DNA of 64,000 bases from Caulobacter sp. Root343 (GTDB taxonomy: Bacteria > Pseudomonadota > Alphaproteobacteria > Caulobacterales > Caulobacteraceae): positions 1,146,439-1,210,438 of the forward strand of contig NZ_LMDF01000007.1 in the NCBI RefSeq assembly GCF_001425745.1. The letters run 5' to 3'. Shown in pieces: positions 62,464 through 64,000 of the stretch. The notes beneath the pieces were generated by a model. That model made no database searches. It had not been told where the DNA came from and saw only the letters and a program-made list of their open reading frames with translations. The position numbers were made by a program, and so were the translations under genes. The stretch's first letter is position 1; every line of letters starts with the position of its first letter.

Positions 62464-64000
62464 CTAGGTCTGGGCCGAGACCTCCAGCCGTGCCGCATGG
62501 CCGCCTGTCAGAGCGATGGTCAGCGGCGCGGCCTGGAACCCCGGCACGAGGTTGAAGATACGCGGAACGACGAGCGGCTCGAAATCGTGCTCGGCGCTCC
62601 GGACCACAATCCGCCCCGCCGCGCGAGACACCAGGAAGCTACGCGCGTCCGGCTGGGCCGTCGCCTCGTTCCGCCGCGCGATGATCGGCGCGATCAGCCG
62701 CGCGACTTGGCCTGGCCCCAAGCCCAGGACGGTGGCGGTCAGGACGAGACCACTCGGCGTTAGCTCATACCCAAGTGTGTAGGTCACGGCGGTGTCCGGG
62801 CCCCGTCCTTCGGGCGTGAGAAGACGGCCGCGCGCGATGACCCGCACCCGTTGCGCATCGCCCTCGACCGTCATGTCGGCGGCGAGGTCCGCCAGGCTGG
62901 TGAAGACGTCCTTGCCCTGCACCAGCTCGATGCGCGGGGTCAGCGGCTGATGGGTGGCGTCGATTGGCGCCTGCTGGTTGGTGATCTCGACCGCCTTGTA
63001 GCGGGTCATGCTGGCCGCCAGGACCGGCCCGAGCGTCTGATGATACAGCAGCGATAGCGCGCCGCCTGACGCATGACCGCCGCCGGCCGGCGCCATGTAG
63101 TCGAAATCGTAGTCCGTGAACGTCGCGCGCCACGGGCCGACGGACGCCAGATGGGTTCCAATCTCGGGAAACGGCTTCAAGCCGTAGGGCGTGTCGCGGG
63201 GCAGCGTCTCTCGCGCGACCGGTGCGGACTTGGCCAGGTCAATCACCGCCGCCAGCGCCTTGGCATGGGCGAAGGTATGGTGGATGCAGGGGCGGTAACC
63301 CTGCTCACGATAGTGCGGACCGCCGTGCAGCAGGCCGTCGTGCGTGCAGGCCGCCATTTGGGCCAGGTTGCGGGTCGAGACCTCGGCGAAGCGCGGGTCG
63401 TGCTCGGCCAGCAGACGATAGGCCGGATGGCAGCCGTCGCTGGTGCGGCTGCCCCACCACGTCCATTTGAAGTTCCGCGTTCCCCAGCTGTTGTCCCAAC
63501 CGCCGTCCGGCAGCATGAACTCCATGTGAGCGCGTAGGGCGACCAGTGTCTGGTCGAGAACCGCCTTGTCCCCGGTGCGCAATGCGTACATCGCCAGGGC
63601 CGGCAGGGATTCCTCGACATTATAGCCGAGGTCGACCGGCGACCGGCCCTTCGGCGTCCGGCCGCGCTGAGGATGGCCTTCGCCGAATACCAGGCCGTTC
63701 GGGGTGAAATAGTCGAGGCACGCGTGGGCGAACTCGCGCGCCCTGGTCTCGTAATCGGGCCGCTCGAAGACCTCGGCGCCGAGCAAGAAAGCGTAGGCGG
63801 ACGAGACCGGATAGTTGATGTTGCCGGTGTCCATCGTCATGTAGCCGACGAGAAAGTCGTAGGCCGCCGCCAGGCGGGCGCGCCACGCCTGCCTTGTCCT
63901 GGCGTCCAGCAGGTCGCCGTGATGGATCAGCGCCTCGGCTAGAGCGGTTGCGCGGAAGACGGTCGTGCCCTTCCAGTCGTTGAGGAAGACGTCATTGACC
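62464..64000 (-). CDS. partial (alpha/alpha)-toroid protein, likely polysaccharide-active, 5' end off the window
   Basis: An open frame of at least 512 codons enters from the right edge and stops at 62464, so the N-terminus is missing. The sequence is rich in Trp, His and Tyr and looks like a six-hairpin or heparinase-like toroid (NDVFLNDWKGTTVFRATALAEAL, MDTGNINYPVSSAYAFLLGAEVF, GGWDNSWGTRNFKWTWWGSRTSDG, CTHDGLLHGGPHY). A beta-rich C-terminal domain starts near 63000 (minus strand). This architecture occurs in polysaccharide lyases and glycosidases. I cannot assign a family. Confidence 0.7.
   Translation of the reverse strand, partial: VNDVFLNDWKGTTVFRATALAEALIHHGDLLDARTRQAWRARLAAAYDFLVGYMTMDTGNINYPVSSAYAFLLGAEVFERPDYETRAREFAHACLDYFTPNGLVFGEGHPQRGRTPKGRSPVDLGYNVEESLPALAMYALRTGDKAVLDQTLVALRAHMEFMLPDGGWDNSWGTRNFKWTWWGSRTSDGCHPAYRLLAEHDPRFAEVSTRNLAQMAACTHDGLLHGGPHYREQGYRPCIHHTFAHAKALAAVIDLAKSAPVARETLPRDTPYGLKPFPEIGTHLASVGPWRATFTDYDFDYMAPAGGGHASGGALSLLYHQTLGPVLAASMTRYKAVEITNQQAPIDATHQPLTPRIELVQGKDVFTSLADLAADMTVEGDAQRVRVIARGRLLTPEGRGPDTAVTYTLGYELTPSGLVLTATVLGLGPGQVARLIAPIIARRNEATAQPDARSFLVSRAAGRIVVRSAEHDFEPLVVPRIFNLVPGFQAAPLTIALTGGHAARLEVSAQT

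Overview
The window is GC-rich, densely packed chromosomal DNA of an alphaproteobacterium. TonB-dependent receptors, Tat-exported carbohydrate enzymes, many GTG starts with ATGA/GTGA overlaps, and one Caulobacter-style promoter (TTGACA, 12 bases, GCTA) point to Caulobacter or a close relative. The genus is inferred from gene content, not from a marker gene. I saw no rRNA, tRNA, CRISPR array, IS element or phage gene.

Layout. 1-2970: envelope sugar or lipid genes (partial nucleotidyltransferase, GT4 glycosyltransferase, HpnL-like membrane protein). 3007-7075: a run of DUF4331, DUF4198, a 50-residue Cys protein, a Tat-exported alpha/beta hydrolase and an AraC regulator. 7077-40437: a large pectin (rhamnogalacturonan I) utilisation locus. 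40434-43888: a DesKR-type two-component system with an ABC exporter. 43986-46544: a flavin-binding (PNPOx-like) protein, a glutathione transferase and a divergent LysR regulator. 46661-53944: hybrid histidine kinase, FadE-type acyl-CoA dehydrogenase, UDP-glucuronate decarboxylase and a sterol-desaturase-family protein. 54121-61502: two TonB-dependent receptors flanking an M1 metallopeptidase and a DUF6702 protein. 61633-64000: DUF6894 protein, MarR regulator, and a partial six-hairpin-type protein that runs off the right edge.

How the pectin locus should work (inferred from family assignments). A 1212-residue TonB receptor imports rhamnogalacturonan fragments. Exported PL11 and PL26-like lyases, PL22 lyase, acetylesterases, GH2 and a GH43-GH35 fusion deacetylate, debranch and shorten them. 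A GPH-family symporter carries small products into the cytoplasm, where GH105 releases L-rhamnose. RhaM, L-rhamnose dehydrogenase, rhamnonolactonase, rhamnonate dehydratase, KDR dehydrogenase and a FAH-type hydrolase then form the complete non-phosphorylative diketo-hydrolase route to pyruvate plus L-lactate, and a co-transcribed FMN L-lactate dehydrogenase oxidises the lactate. No galacturonate-catabolic genes are in the window.

The most notable regulatory signal is a pair of 15-bp near-palindromes (about TCYCAWWWWWTGRGA) with 20-bp centre spacing. It occurs at the four promoter regions of the pectin locus, including one that overlaps the start codon of the local IclR-family regulator, so that IclR is the likely controller of the whole locus.
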